Of a stretch of 64,000 bases of DNA, positions 53,233 through 61,967 are shown in pieces (positions within the stretch are counted from its first letter, which is position 1; the number at the start of each line of letters is the position of its first letter). This stretch comes from Gemmatirosa kalamazoonensis. Lineage in GTDB: Bacteria; Gemmatimonadota; Gemmatimonadetes; Gemmatimonadales; Gemmatimonadaceae. Location: the NCBI RefSeq assembly GCF_000522985.1, contig NZ_CP007129.1:310001-374000 (forward strand). The letters run 5' to 3'. Made by a program: the position numbers and the translations under genes. The notes beneath the pieces are model-generated. The model did not search any database, was not told the origin of the DNA, and was given only the letters and a program-made list of their open reading frames with translations.

Positions 53233-55875
53233 CTAACGACTCAGCCAGTAGTTCGCCTTCACGAGCAGCACGTTCTGCGGCGGCAGGCCCAGCAGCGACC
53301 ACAGATCCCCCGCGCCGCCGTAGCGGGCGCCGGTCGCGTAGTCGCTGCGCGCGTGCTGCCACACCGCGAACAGCGTCGCCCCCGGACGATATTCCCAGCG
53401 GAGCACGGCGCTGCCGCGGAGCGAGCGGAAGCGCGCGTCGGGGTCGTCGACGGTGAACTCGCGCACCACGCGACCGTCGCGCGCGAGCGTCACGCGGAAC
53501 GCCCCCGACGCGAGCCGCTCGACGTGGGCGTTCGGGTCGTCGCGGTAGGGCACGATCTCCGACGTGCCGGGGCGCCGCAGCTCGCGCAGCTCGGACACCG
53601 ACGCGCCCGAGGTGAACGGCTCCGCGTAGAGCTGCAGCGACAGCGCCGGCGTGAACGTCACGTTCGCGCGCAGGGACGCCGAGAGCGTCGACTGCGCGAG
53701 CGGACCGAAGACGTAGCGCGCGCCGAACGTGCTCGTGGCGAGCGTGTCGGGCACGCGCGCGACGAGGTAGCCCACCGTACGGCTGCGGCTCCAGCTCGGC
53801 CCCGCGCTCAGCTCCACCGCCGTCGTCGGGCGCCACGTGAGCGAGCCGTCGAGCGTGCTCCCGCTCGTCCCCGCCTCGCTGAGATAGCGGATCCAGGCCG
53901 TCGAGAACGACAGGGCGCGGCGCTCGTCGCTCGACACCGAGAGGTACCCGGACCGCGACGCGGTCTGCAGCACCGACGGACCGCCGCGCGTCGGCACCGG
54001 TGTGATCGACGACAGGCCGCGCGCGATGCTCCCGAACACGACCCAGTGGCTCTGGAGCTGCGCGACGACGTTGAGGTTCGCCGACGCGCCCGTGCGCTCG
54101 CCGCCGTTGTTCCAGCTGGCCAGCGCCACGAGCTCGGTCGCGATCTGACGGAAGCGGCGCGTCGGCTTCGGCGTCCCCCAGCTCACGCGCGCGAGCGTGC
54201 TGCGCGCGTCGGCCTGCTGCAGGTACCCGAGGTCGTTCAGCTCGTAGCCGGGCGTCGTGAGCGCGCCCTGCACGCGCCATCCGAAGCCGCTCGCGCCCGA
54301 GTAGACGAGGCTCGCCGTCGCCGTGCCGCCGTCGAGCGCCGTCGCCGTGGAGTCGAGGCGCAGGTAGTGCTGGTCGGGGCGCTGGTAGTAGCGCGCGCTC
54401 GACGTCTGCGCGGCGACGATCGCCGTCGGCGACCCGGCGATGCGGCTCCACACCGCGTTCCCGGTGAGGATGTACCGGCTGCGCGACCACCGGTGCTGCC
54501 AGTCGACGCCTAACGCGTCTGCCTCGCGCCGGAACAGCGAGTCGAGCCGCGCCGAGCGCAGGTCGCGCGCGGCGCGCGTGTAGATCGCGCCGACGGTGGT
54601 CTGGCCGCCGCGGAAGTCCTGGCGCAGCCGCGCGACCGTGTAGTGCGCGCGCGGCTCGACCTCGTCGCCGTATCGCACCGGCCCCGCGGCGACGCGCGCG
54701 AACACGCGCCCGGTCTCCGCCTGCAGCAGGCCGATCGACGTGCCGCGCGCGAGCTTGCCGCTCAGCTTCGCGGCGCCGAGGATCGGCGATGCGCTCGGCA
54801 CGTCGGTGAACGTCTCCGCGTCGCCGGCGCGCGCGAGGTCGGGTGACAGCGTCGGTGCGCGGCCGATGCGGCGCGAGTAGAACAGCGACCCGGTGCTGCC
54901 GAAGCCGCCCGCGCCGAACTGGAAGATCGACGCGCCCTCGACGAAGAACGGCCGCCGCTCCTCGAACAACGGCTCGAACACGGTGAGGTTGAGCTGCGCG
55001 GGGTCGGCCTCCACCTGGCCGAAGTCGGGGTTCACCGTCGCATCGAGCGTGAGGTTCGACGTCACGCCGTACTTCACGTCCACGCCCCCGGCCTCGCTGC
55101 GCGCGCGGCCGTCGAAGAACGGATCGCCGGGGCGCGCGCGGTGCGCGTCGACCTGCGCGCGCACGTAGGGCAGCAGCTCCACGCGCTTCGGCTGCGGCAC
55201 GCCGCGCACGCCGACGAGATGCGCGAACCGCGACGCGAAGCCCTGCTCCGTCTGCGGCACGACGACGAGCGCGTCGCTCTCGTTCCGCGCGGTGAGCGTG
55301 CGGAAGACGTTGATCCCCCACGTCTGCGCCTCGCGCGGCGGGAACCGCAGCTGCGAGAGCGGGATGCGCATCTCCACCGTCCACCCGCCCGCGTCCTGCC
55401 GCACGGCCGCCTGCCACACCGGGTCCCAGCTGTCGTCGCCGAACGCCTGGTCGTTCCCCGTGAGGCGGTCGGAGCGGACGCCTAACGGATTGACGCTGAA
55501 GACGGCCGCCGTCTGATGGTCGTGATACGTGTCCAGCGCGATCGTGAGCTCGTCGCTCGGCGACGATCCGTCGCGGCGCGTGAGCATGGCGCGGCGCTCG
55601 GCGGGGCCGCCGTCGTCGAGCCGCGCGCCGACGTAGAGCGCGGCGTCGTCGTAGACGATGCGCAGCGCCATGGGACGCGTCGCCGGCGCGCCCTGGTCGG
55701 GGTTCGCCTGCCGGAACGCCGTGACCGCGGGCGCGTCGCGCCACGCCGCGTCGTCGAGCCGGCCGTCGACGTCAGGCGCGTGGCGGGCGCGGACCGCGAC
55801 GACCGTGGGGACGTCATCGGATCGCGTCGGCGGTCGGCCCGGTAGGGCGAGCGCGAGCAGGGACGGGACGAGCAT
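53233..55875 (-). CDS. DUF5916 outer-membrane protein with N-terminal CBM9-like domain
   Basis: An 880-aa protein with a short signal-like N-terminus (MLVPSLLALALPGRPP). Residues about 25-210 resemble a CBM9/DOMON sugar-binding sandwich (DVDGRLDDAAWRDAPAV, ALRIVYDDAALYVGARLDD). The rest matches DUF5916: NPDFGQVEADPAQLNLTVFE followed by FEERRPFFVEG, FYSRRIGRAP and many alternating strands ending in an aromatic residue, as in a beta-barrel. Function is unknown; surface binding of carbohydrate is the usual suggestion. The start context is weak, so the true start may be internal. Confidence 0.8.
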   Translation of the reverse strand: MLVPSLLALALPGRPPTRSDDVPTVVAVRARHAPDVDGRLDDAAWRDAPAVTAFRQANPDQGAPATRPMALRIVYDDAALYVGARLDDGGPAERRAMLTRRDGSSPSDELTIALDTYHDHQTAAVFSVNPLGVRSDRLTGNDQAFGDDSWDPVWQAAVRQDAGGWTVEMRIPLSQLRFPPREAQTWGINVFRTLTARNESDALVVVPQTEQGFASRFAHLVGVRGVPQPKRVELLPYVRAQVDAHRARPGDPFFDGRARSEAGGVDVKYGVTSNLTLDATVNPDFGQVEADPAQLNLTVFEPLFEERRPFFVEGASIFQFGAGGFGSTGSLFYSRRIGRAPTLSPDLARAGDAETFTDVPSASPILGAAKLSGKLARGTSIGLLQAETGRVFARVAAGPVRYGDEVEPRAHYTVARLRQDFRGGQTTVGAIYTRAARDLRSARLDSLFRREADALGVDWQHRWSRSRYILTGNAVWSRIAGSPTAIVAAQTSSARYYQRPDQHYLRLDSTATALDGGTATASLVYSGASGFGWRVQGALTTPGYELNDLGYLQQADARSTLARVSWGTPKPTRRFRQIATELVALASWNNGGERTGASANLNVVAQLQSHWVVFGSIARGLSSITPVPTRGGPSVLQTASRSGYLSVSSDERRALSFSTAWIRYLSEAGTSGSTLDGSLTWRPTTAVELSAGPSWSRSRTVGYLVARVPDTLATSTFGARYVFGPLAQSTLSASLRANVTFTPALSLQLYAEPFTSGASVSELRELRRPGTSEIVPYRDDPNAHVERLASGAFRVTLARDGRVVREFTVDDPDARFRSLRGSAVLRWEYRPGATLFAVWQHARSDYATGARYGGAGDLWSLLGLPPQNVLLVKANYWLSR

Positions 55876-55938
55876 GCGCGGCGGATCTCCATCGTGGGAT
55901 GCATCCCACTAACTCCGCCGCCGCGTCCCGCGACACAC

Positions 55939-57234
55939 TCACCATGCCTCCGCGCACGCGGCGACCCGGCCCAGCAACTCCGCCGCCTGCGCGCAGAGCG
56001 GCGTGTCGGCGAGGTCGTGCTGCACGGCGAGGCCGAGCAGACGTGCCACCGCGGCGTAGTCGTGACGCCGGCCGCGGTCGAGCAGCGCGAGGTCGAGCAG
56101 GAACGGCGCGAGCGCGCACCGTTCTTCACGCGCGAGTCGCCGGAACGTCTGCCGCCACGGCGTCTCGACCTCCGCGATGCTGTCCGACAGCTCGTCGATC
56201 AGCGCGTCCGACGCCGGCCGCCCATCGATGGTGGCCGGCGGCGCGTGTTCGGGCCGCAGGCCGAGCGCGCACAGCATGCCCATGACGAACGCCGTGTGGT
56301 ACGCCGCGGCGAGCGCGTACTTCGTGCGCTCGTGGCCGGTCAACGTGAGGAACTTCTCCGGCGTGCCGTGCTTCGCGGGAAGGAAGCCGACCGTGTCCTC
56401 GAGCTCCGCGAGCGTGCGGAACCCGAACGCGGCCGCCGGGCTCCACGACGCGCCCGTGAGCGGCCATGCCATGAGCACTTCCGCCGTCAGATCGTAGTCC
56501 TCGACGAGGAGGCTGCGCGCGAGCAGGGCGCTCGACTCGGCGAGGACCTGCGCGCGCGGCCGCGGCAGCGTGCGCGACGCGTACCCGAAGTCGGTGGCGT
56601 ACATGAGCGCGTGCGTGTGCGCGTACGCGTCGTCGCGCGCGCCCCACATCAGGTCCAGCGGGTGGTTCAGCACCGAGAGGGATGCGGCGACGTCGAACGC
56701 CGCGTCGAGCGCGCCGTCGTCGCGCCACATCGAGCGGAGCCACAGCCGCTCGAGCGCGCGGTGCGGCACCACCTCGCGCCCCTCGGCGGCCGGCGACGCG
56801 GCGCTGAGCGCGAGCAGACGATCGAAGCGTTCGTCGCGCAGCCCCAGTCGGCGCAACAGCAGGTGGGGCATCGCGAGCTGGAAGCAGATCGTCGGGTGCA
56901 GCGCGATCGCGCACGCCGTGCGATGCGAGCGCGCGAGCCGGGCGAGCAGCGCGCCGAGCTCCGCGACCCCCGCGTCGACCGCGGGCTCGTCGCGCGCCGC
57001 GGCCGCGACGTGGAGCAGCATCGCCGTCTCGGCGAACGGCTTGTCCGGCCCGAAGCTGCCGTCGGGCTCCTGCTCGTCGCGGTAGCCGTCCTGCGCGAGC
57101 ACGGCGAGCGCGCGCTTCGCGATGTCGAACGCCAGGCATACACGCCGCACGAGATCGTCGCGCGGCCATGCGACGGGCGGGGAGAGCGGAGCGTGTCCCA
57201 CGGGGCGGGTCGCGGGAGGGCCTAACGAGAACAC
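55939..57234 (-). CDS. Predominantly helical cytosolic protein of unknown function
   Basis: A 431-aa protein I cannot assign firmly. It lacks a signal peptide or membrane spans and is rich in Ala, Leu and Arg helices, with DGSFGPDKPFAETAMLLH near residue 55, HPTICFQLAMPHLLLRRLG, YATDFGYASRTLP and HERTKYALAAAYHTAFVMGM. Regular helix pairs suggest an alpha/alpha toroid. GTG 57234 lies in the arm of a hairpin; GTG 57201 is an alternative start. It is 70 bp downstream of the small-protein gene on the same strand, so the two may act together. Confidence 0.6.
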   Translation of the reverse strand: MFSLGPPATRPVGHAPLSPPVAWPRDDLVRRVCLAFDIAKRALAVLAQDGYRDEQEPDGSFGPDKPFAETAMLLHVAAAARDEPAVDAGVAELGALLARLARSHRTACAIALHPTICFQLAMPHLLLRRLGLRDERFDRLLALSAASPAAEGREVVPHRALERLWLRSMWRDDGALDAAFDVAASLSVLNHPLDLMWGARDDAYAHTHALMYATDFGYASRTLPRPRAQVLAESSALLARSLLVEDYDLTAEVLMAWPLTGASWSPAAAFGFRTLAELEDTVGFLPAKHGTPEKFLTLTGHERTKYALAAAYHTAFVMGMLCALGLRPEHAPPATIDGRPASDALIDELSDSIAEVETPWRQTFRRLAREERCALAPFLLDLALLDRGRRHDYAAVARLLGLAVQHDLADTPLCAQAAELLGRVAACAEAW

Positions 57235-57268
57235 CGAGCCGGCAGCTCTGGTCGCATGCCGGCTCGGT
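57233..57268 (-). terminator. Perfect 12-bp hairpin between small-protein gene and helical-protein gene
   Basis: ACCGAGCCGGCA and TGCCGGCTCGGT (57233-57244, 57257-57268) pair perfectly around a 12-nt loop. On the transcribed minus strand the stem is followed by GTTCTCGTT, not a strong U run. It lies 36 bp after the small-protein stop and covers the GTG 57234, so a partial terminator or translational attenuator that sets the ratio of the two proteins is plausible. Confidence 0.65.
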
Positions 57269-57303
57269 GGGGAACGGAAGCAACGATGGCTACGCGCGGC
57301 TGC

Positions 57304-57567
57304 CTAACGGCCCAGCACCTCGGACGCGATGCCGCTGCGCGCGATGTCGGCCCCGTTGAAGACCGGCGGCCCGATGTTGAAGCAGGCGAGGATGTTGTAA
57401 TGCCCGAAGCGTACGCCGTAGTCGCCACGGCCCGAGATGACGATGGATTCGCCGAAGTTCGCGACGAACTTGCCGAGTGCGTTGAAGTCCACGGCCTTCG
57501 CGCCGAGGAAGTGCTTCACGATCTCCTCGTGGCTCAGCAGCTGCGCCCTGTCCTGGTTGTCGGCCAT
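57304..57567 (-). CDS. Small protein of unknown function, possible peptide precursor or partner
   Basis: An 87-aa protein, MADNQDRAQLLSHEEIVKHF at the start and IARSGIASEVLGR at the end. ATG 57567 has a strong ribosome binding site, AGGAGAT, 6 nt upstream, better than most genes here. An acidic, helical N-terminal half and a Gly/Phe/Tyr-rich second half (GDYGVRFGHYNILACFNIGPP) with one cysteine give a leader-core look, but no known RiPP motif or leader-peptidase site is visible. Immediate linkage to the helical protein (via the hairpin) is the main clue. Function unknown. Confidence 0.7.
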   Translation of the reverse strand: MADNQDRAQLLSHEEIVKHFLGAKAVDFNALGKFVANFGESIVISGRGDYGVRFGHYNILACFNIGPPVFNGADIARSGIASEVLGR

Positions 57568-57680
57568 GTGGATCTCCTGCGCTGAGGTGGCCTGCGACGA
57601 GAAGCGTCACGACGATACCGATCGCCGGCGATTCGCGAAATGGTCGACGGGACGGACAGCGGACGAGCTCGGTGCCGGCG

Positions 57681-58328
57681 TCAGCGCACGGTGTCCGGCG
57701 TGAAGCGGAAGTCGTATTCGAGCTTGATCGTGTCCGCCACGCTGAGCACCACCGGCACGCGCGGCTGGTCGAGCCCCACGTCCTTGAACGTGAACGCGGT
57801 CCTCGCCGTGCCGACGACGTCCCTGCCGTCGGCGCGCGCCGTGACCTGCCACGTCGTCGGGTGCGTCACGCCGTGCACGGTGAAGTCCCCGACGAGCGAG
57901 AACGTCTTCGTCGCGCCCGCGGCGATCGGGGCCGCGAGCCCGTCGAACGTCGTCGGCACGAGCTCCACCTGCGGGTACTTCTCGGTCTCGAGCGTGCGCC
58001 GCTGCAGGAAGCCATCGCGGCGCGACTTGTCGCTCTTCAGGTTCGTGAGCAGCACGACGATCCGCGAGCTGTCCTTCACGACCTTCCCGTCCGACTCGAC
58101 GACGAGGCGGCCCGTGATGTCGTGCGTGACGCCGACGGCGTCGTTGGGCAGGTCGAATCCCGCGAGCTGCTCGCGCACGCGGTAGCGCGCCTCGTTGCCC
58201 GCGGGCGCGACGACGTAGCGGAGACGCACGGGCTTCGCGGCCGACTTGGCGGGCTTCTTCGGTTTCGGCTGCGTGAGGCTCGTGCCCACGGAGAGCAGGG
58301 CGACGGAGGCGAGGAGGAGCGTCTTCAT
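57681..58328 (-). CDS. YceI family exported lipid/isoprenoid-binding-like protein
   Basis: A 215-aa protein with a signal peptide (MKTLLLASVALLSVGTSLTQ) and a basic PKPKKPAKSAAKP linker. The lipocalin-like YceI barrel is seen from GRLVVESDGKVVKDSS, RDGFLQRRTLETEKYPQV, GDFTVHGVTHPTTW and GLDQPRVPVVLSVADTIKLEYDF. YceI proteins bind amphiphilic or isoprenoid molecules in the periplasm and are often stress-linked. ATG 58328 gives the best signal peptide. A 113-bp gap separates it from the small-protein start. Confidence 0.88.
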   Translation of the reverse strand: MKTLLLASVALLSVGTSLTQPKPKKPAKSAAKPVRLRYVVAPAGNEARYRVREQLAGFDLPNDAVGVTHDITGRLVVESDGKVVKDSSRIVVLLTNLKSDKSRRDGFLQRRTLETEKYPQVELVPTTFDGLAAPIAAGATKTFSLVGDFTVHGVTHPTTWQVTARADGRDVVGTARTAFTFKDVGLDQPRVPVVLSVADTIKLEYDFRFTPDTVR

Positions 58329-58402
58329 GCGGGCGTGGAAGGGTGAGGGATTCCCATTCCTACGCACCGCGGACGGCCGGCGTTAAAGCCTGTCCCAGAA
58401 TG

Positions 58403-58553
58403 GAACCGCCGAGGACGCAGAGGGCCGCCGAGGACTGCCTCTTCGAACAGCAAAAAGATCTGGGGATGAGAGGAGTCTTAGGATCCTGAGATCCTTTCAT
58501 CCCCAAGTATTGCTGTTGATGTTCTCTGCGGCCCTCTGCGCCCTCTGCGGCTC
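58403..58553. repeat. Double-nested inverted repeat R19
   Basis: Outer arms GAACCGCCGAGGACGCAGAGG on (58403-58434) and CCCTCTGCGGCTCG (to 58553) enclose a second, AT-richer palindrome with CAGCAA / TTGCTG ends, GGGGATGA / TCATCCCC and a central GGATCC (58480-58485). It fills the 231-bp gap between the permease and YceI genes. Confidence 0.85.
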
Positions 58554-58559
58554 GAACGA

Positions 58560-61205
58560 TCAGTCCGTGCGCAGCGTCACCGCCGGATCGACGATCGCCG
58601 CGCGCCGCGCCGGCAGCCAGCTGCCGAGCGTCGCGACGCCGAGCAGGATGACCGACACGCCGACGAACGTCGCCGGGTCGGTGGACGCGACGCCGTAGAG
58701 CACTCCGGCGATCACGCGGTTCAACGCGAGCGCGCCGACGACGCCGAGCACGACGCCGATGCCGGCGAGCGCGAGCCCGCGCTTCACGATCATCCCCGAC
58801 ACGTCGCTCGGCTTCGCGCCGAGCGCGAGGCGCACGCCGATCTCGCGCGGGCGCTGGCTCACGAGGTACGCCAGCACGCCGTAGATGCCTAACGCGCCGA
58901 GCCCGAGGCCGAGCACGCCGAACGCGCCCAACAGCACGAGCAGCAGCCGCGGACGGGCCACCGAGTCGCCGATCGCCTGGTCGAACGTGAACACCGCGCC
59001 CATCGACTGGTCCTTGTCGAGCGACCAGATCGTCTGCTGGATCGGGCGCACCATCGCGAGCGGCTCGCCGCGCGTGTGCACGACCACCGTGTGCCGCACC
59101 CGCCCGTTCCTGCGGTAGTTGATGTAGATCGTCGGCGTCGCGGGCTTGTCCATCGACTCCTGCCGGATGTCGCCGACCACGCCCAGGATCGGCGTCGGGT
59201 CGCCGCGCCCGAACCGGATCGCCCGTCCCGCGAGGTGCTGGCCGGGGAAGTACTTGCGGACGAACGCCTGGTTCACGATGAAGCCGACCGCGCTCGCCGA
59301 GTCGTCCTGCGTCGCGTACTCGCGCCCCTCGAGGATCGGCGTACCGAGCGTCTTGAAGTAGTCGTCGCTGATGTAGTTGATCGCGACCTGCGCGCTGTCG
59401 CCGCGGCCGCCGTAGAGCGGGATCTTTGCGGCCTCGCCGAGGCCGCGCAGCGGCGCGTCCTTCGCCGCACCCGCGGAGATCACACCGGGCGTCGCGCGGA
59501 TCGCCTCGAGCATGCGGTGCGCGAACTCCTCGGCGCCCTTGCCGTACTTGTCGTAGCTGACGTTGACCGTCACCGCGACGAGATGGTCCGGCTTGAACCC
59601 CGGGTCGACGCTGAGCAGCGTCACGAAGCTGCGCGTCATCAGCCCCGCGCCCACCGCGAGCACGAGCGCGAGCGCGACCTCGGCGACGACGAGCCCGTCG
59701 CGCAGGCGCTGCCCCTCGCCGCCCGTCAGCCCGCGGCCGCCGGCGCGCAGCGTCTCCTGCAGGCCGCTCGTCGCGAGCCGCACCGCCGGCACGAGCCCGA
59801 ACAGCAGGCCGGTGACGAGCGACAGGCCTAACGCGAACGCGAGCACCGGTCCGTGCAGCCCCGCCTCGGCGAGACGCGGGAGCTGATCGGCGCTCTGCGC
59901 GCGGATGAGCGCGAGCGCGCCCCACGCCACGAGGATGCCCGCCACGCCGCCGGCGAGCGACAGCACCACGCTCTCGGTGAGCAGTTGCCGCACAATGCGC
60001 CCGCGGCCCGCGCCGAGCGCGGCGCGCAGCGCGATCTCGCGCGAGCGGGCGACGGCGCGCGCGAGCAACAGGCTCGCCACGTTCACGCACGCGATGAGCA
60101 GCACGAAGCCGACGGCGCCCAGCAACACGAGCAGCGGCGTGCGCATCTTGCCCGTGATCGCCTCGTGCAACGGCTTCACCGTGACGGCGTCCCACTGCGC
60201 GTTCTCCGGATACTGCTGCGCGAGCCGGCGGGCGATCGCGTTCAGCTCCGCGGTGACGGCGGTGCCGCTCACGCCCGGCTTCGCGCGCGCGACGACGCCG
60301 AGCAGGCGGTTGGGTCGGATGCGCGGGATGCCCCCGTCGGGGATGACGTCGTACGGGAGATAGATCTCCGTCTGCCGCGCCGGGAACTCGAACGACGGCG
60401 GCATGACGCCGATCACCTCGTACGGCTGCCCGTCGAGCGTGACCGACTGGCCGACGACCGAGCGCGCGCCGGCGAACTCGCGCTGCCAGAAGCCGTGCGA
60501 CAGCACCGCGACGTGCAGCTGCCCCCCGCGCACCAGCTCCTCCTGCCGCGGCCACCGGCCGACGAGCGCCGGCACGCCGAGCGTCGAGAAGAAGCCCGCC
60601 GAGACGTAGACCGCCTCGAGCCGCTTCGGGTTGCCGCGCCCCGTGAGGTCGACGCCGGAGCCCATGTTGCTCTGGTAGAACCACCCGCCGAGGTCCGCGA
60701 TCTGCCGCCGCTGCGCGCGGAAGTCGTCGATGTCGACCGGCGAGACCTGCGACTCCATGACGTCGTCGGTCTTGTTCGCCGACCACACGCGATAGAGCTG
60801 CTGCGGATCGGGGAACGGGAGCGGGCGGAGCAGCACGCCGTGCACGACGGAGAAGATCGCGACGTTCGCTCCGATGCCCAACGCGAGCGTGACGACCGCG
60901 GTGAGCGTGAACAGCGGCGCGGCGACGAGCGTGCGCACCGCGTAGCGCACGTCCTGCGCGAGGTCGGCGAGCGAGCCGCGGCGGCGGCGGTCGCTCTCGG
61001 TGCGGTTGTCCATCGACCGCATGTAGTCTCGGGCGTCGTTCACGTCGCCGAACTCCTGCAGCGCCTGCGCGCGCGCCGCGGCCGGGGAGAGCCCGCGGGC
61101 GACGAGGTCCTCCGCGCGGGCGTCGAGGTGGAACCGCAGCTCGGCGTCGACGTCCTCGCGGATGTCGCGCGCGGAGCGCGAGGGGAGGTGGAAGGAGCGT
61201 CGCAT
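58560..61205 (-). CDS. FtsX/MacB-type ABC permease (ADOP-like)
   Basis: An 881-aa inner-membrane protein. A short N-terminal soluble helix domain (SARDIREDVDAELRFHLDARAEDL) typical of Acidobacteria/Gemmatimonadota permeases precedes MacB periplasmic and FtsX domains: ALGIGANVAIFSVVHGVLLRP, VLLIACVNVASLLLARA, SREIALRAALGAGRGRI, a central FVLLVAEVALAL-like segment and PREIGVRLALGAKPSDV near the end. No ATPase gene is adjacent. Substrate unknown; such permeases export macrolides, lipoproteins or peptides. PadR follows 14 bp upstream, as is common for this family. Confidence 0.9.
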   Translation of the reverse strand: MRRSFHLPSRSARDIREDVDAELRFHLDARAEDLVARGLSPAAARAQALQEFGDVNDARDYMRSMDNRTESDRRRRGSLADLAQDVRYAVRTLVAAPLFTLTAVVTLALGIGANVAIFSVVHGVLLRPLPFPDPQQLYRVWSANKTDDVMESQVSPVDIDDFRAQRRQIADLGGWFYQSNMGSGVDLTGRGNPKRLEAVYVSAGFFSTLGVPALVGRWPRQEELVRGGQLHVAVLSHGFWQREFAGARSVVGQSVTLDGQPYEVIGVMPPSFEFPARQTEIYLPYDVIPDGGIPRIRPNRLLGVVARAKPGVSGTAVTAELNAIARRLAQQYPENAQWDAVTVKPLHEAITGKMRTPLLVLLGAVGFVLLIACVNVASLLLARAVARSREIALRAALGAGRGRIVRQLLTESVVLSLAGGVAGILVAWGALALIRAQSADQLPRLAEAGLHGPVLAFALGLSLVTGLLFGLVPAVRLATSGLQETLRAGGRGLTGGEGQRLRDGLVVAEVALALVLAVGAGLMTRSFVTLLSVDPGFKPDHLVAVTVNVSYDKYGKGAEEFAHRMLEAIRATPGVISAGAAKDAPLRGLGEAAKIPLYGGRGDSAQVAINYISDDYFKTLGTPILEGREYATQDDSASAVGFIVNQAFVRKYFPGQHLAGRAIRFGRGDPTPILGVVGDIRQESMDKPATPTIYINYRRNGRVRHTVVVHTRGEPLAMVRPIQQTIWSLDKDQSMGAVFTFDQAIGDSVARPRLLLVLLGAFGVLGLGLGALGIYGVLAYLVSQRPREIGVRLALGAKPSDVSGMIVKRGLALAGIGVVLGVVGALALNRVIAGVLYGVASTDPATFVGVSVILLGVATLGSWLPARRAAIVDPAVTLRTD

Positions 61206-61218
61206 GCGCGGGACGCCC

Positions 61219-61551
61219 TCAGGTCGGCTCGAGCACGCGGAAGACCGCCTCGGCGTAGCGGCGCCAGGTCGCCTCCTCGGCACCGAGCCGCTGACGGCCG
61301 CGCGGGGTGAGCTCGTAGTAGCGCGCGCGGCGATTGTTCTCGGACACACCCCACGACGCGGTCACCGAGCCGTCGTGCTCCAGACGGTGGAGCGCCTTGT
61401 AGAGCGGCGCGTCCTGGATGTCGAGCGCCCCGTCGGTGCGCTCGCGGATCCAGCGCGAGACGGCGTAGCCGTGCATCGACTGCCAGGCCAGCGTGCGGAG
61501 GATGAGGACGTCCAGGGTCCCCTGCAGCAGGTCCATCGCGTTCTGCGCCAT
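61219..61551 (-). CDS. PadR family transcriptional regulator
   Basis: A 110-aa winged-helix protein (MAQNAMDLLQGTLDVLILRT) with GYAVSRWIRERTDGALDIQ, APLYKALHRLEHDGSV and NNRRARYYELTPRGRQRL, all classical PadR segments. ATG 61551 was chosen over earlier codons because the domain begins there. PadR proteins typically repress adjacent transporter genes and release on binding small hydrophobic molecules. It is in the same direction as, and 14 bp before, the permease gene. Confidence 0.93.
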   Translation of the reverse strand: MAQNAMDLLQGTLDVLILRTLAWQSMHGYAVSRWIRERTDGALDIQDAPLYKALHRLEHDGSVTASWGVSENNRRARYYELTPRGRQRLGAEEATWRRYAEAVFRVLEPT

Positions 61552-61636
61552 TCGCCTCTCCCATTCCCAGGTAAGGGGAAAGTGCGAAGGTTTTCGCATC
61601 CTGTCAACGGCGAGATCGCGGGGCCACCTTCCGACC

Positions 61637-61951
61637 ATGTCCGACGCCCCCGCGCTCGTCCCCACCGTCCTCGACGCGCCCGATGCGCAGCGCTACGAGG
61701 CGCACGTGGCCGACGTCGACGCCATCGGCACGCTCCACTACCAGCTTCACGACGGCGCGATCGTGTTCACGCACACCGAGGTGCCGCCCGCGCTCGAGGG
61801 GCACGGGGTGGCCAGCGCGCTCGCCCGCTTCGCGCTCGACGACGCCCGGCGGCGCGGGCTCCGCGTGCGGCCGTTCTGTCCGTTCGTCGCCGCGTTCATC
61901 CGGCGGCACCACGAGTACGCGGACCTCGTCGCCGGCGCCGCGAGCCGTTAG
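61637..61951 (+). CDS. Small GNAT family N-acetyltransferase (COG2388-like)
   Basis: A 104-aa protein with the compact GNAT layout: GTLHYQLHDGAIVFTHTEVP, then LEGHGVASALARFALDDARRRG (acetyl-CoA loop) and PFCPFVAAFIRRHHEYADL, typical of the YidJ/YjdJ-type family that lacks the first strands. Substrate not known. It is divergent from padR (85-bp gap) and converges with the next permease. The stop is preceded by the TTAGGC motif. Confidence 0.85.
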   Translation: MSDAPALVPTVLDAPDAQRYEAHVADVDAIGTLHYQLHDGAIVFTHTEVPPALEGHGVASALARFALDDARRRGLRVRPFCPFVAAFIRRHHEYADLVAGAASR

Positions 61952-61967
61952 GCGCCGTGCGCTGCGC

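Noticed and set aside
57233-57268. The 12-bp hairpin as a member of the repeat family
   Set aside because: No arm word or core is shared with the other elements; it is treated as a local attenuator or terminator.
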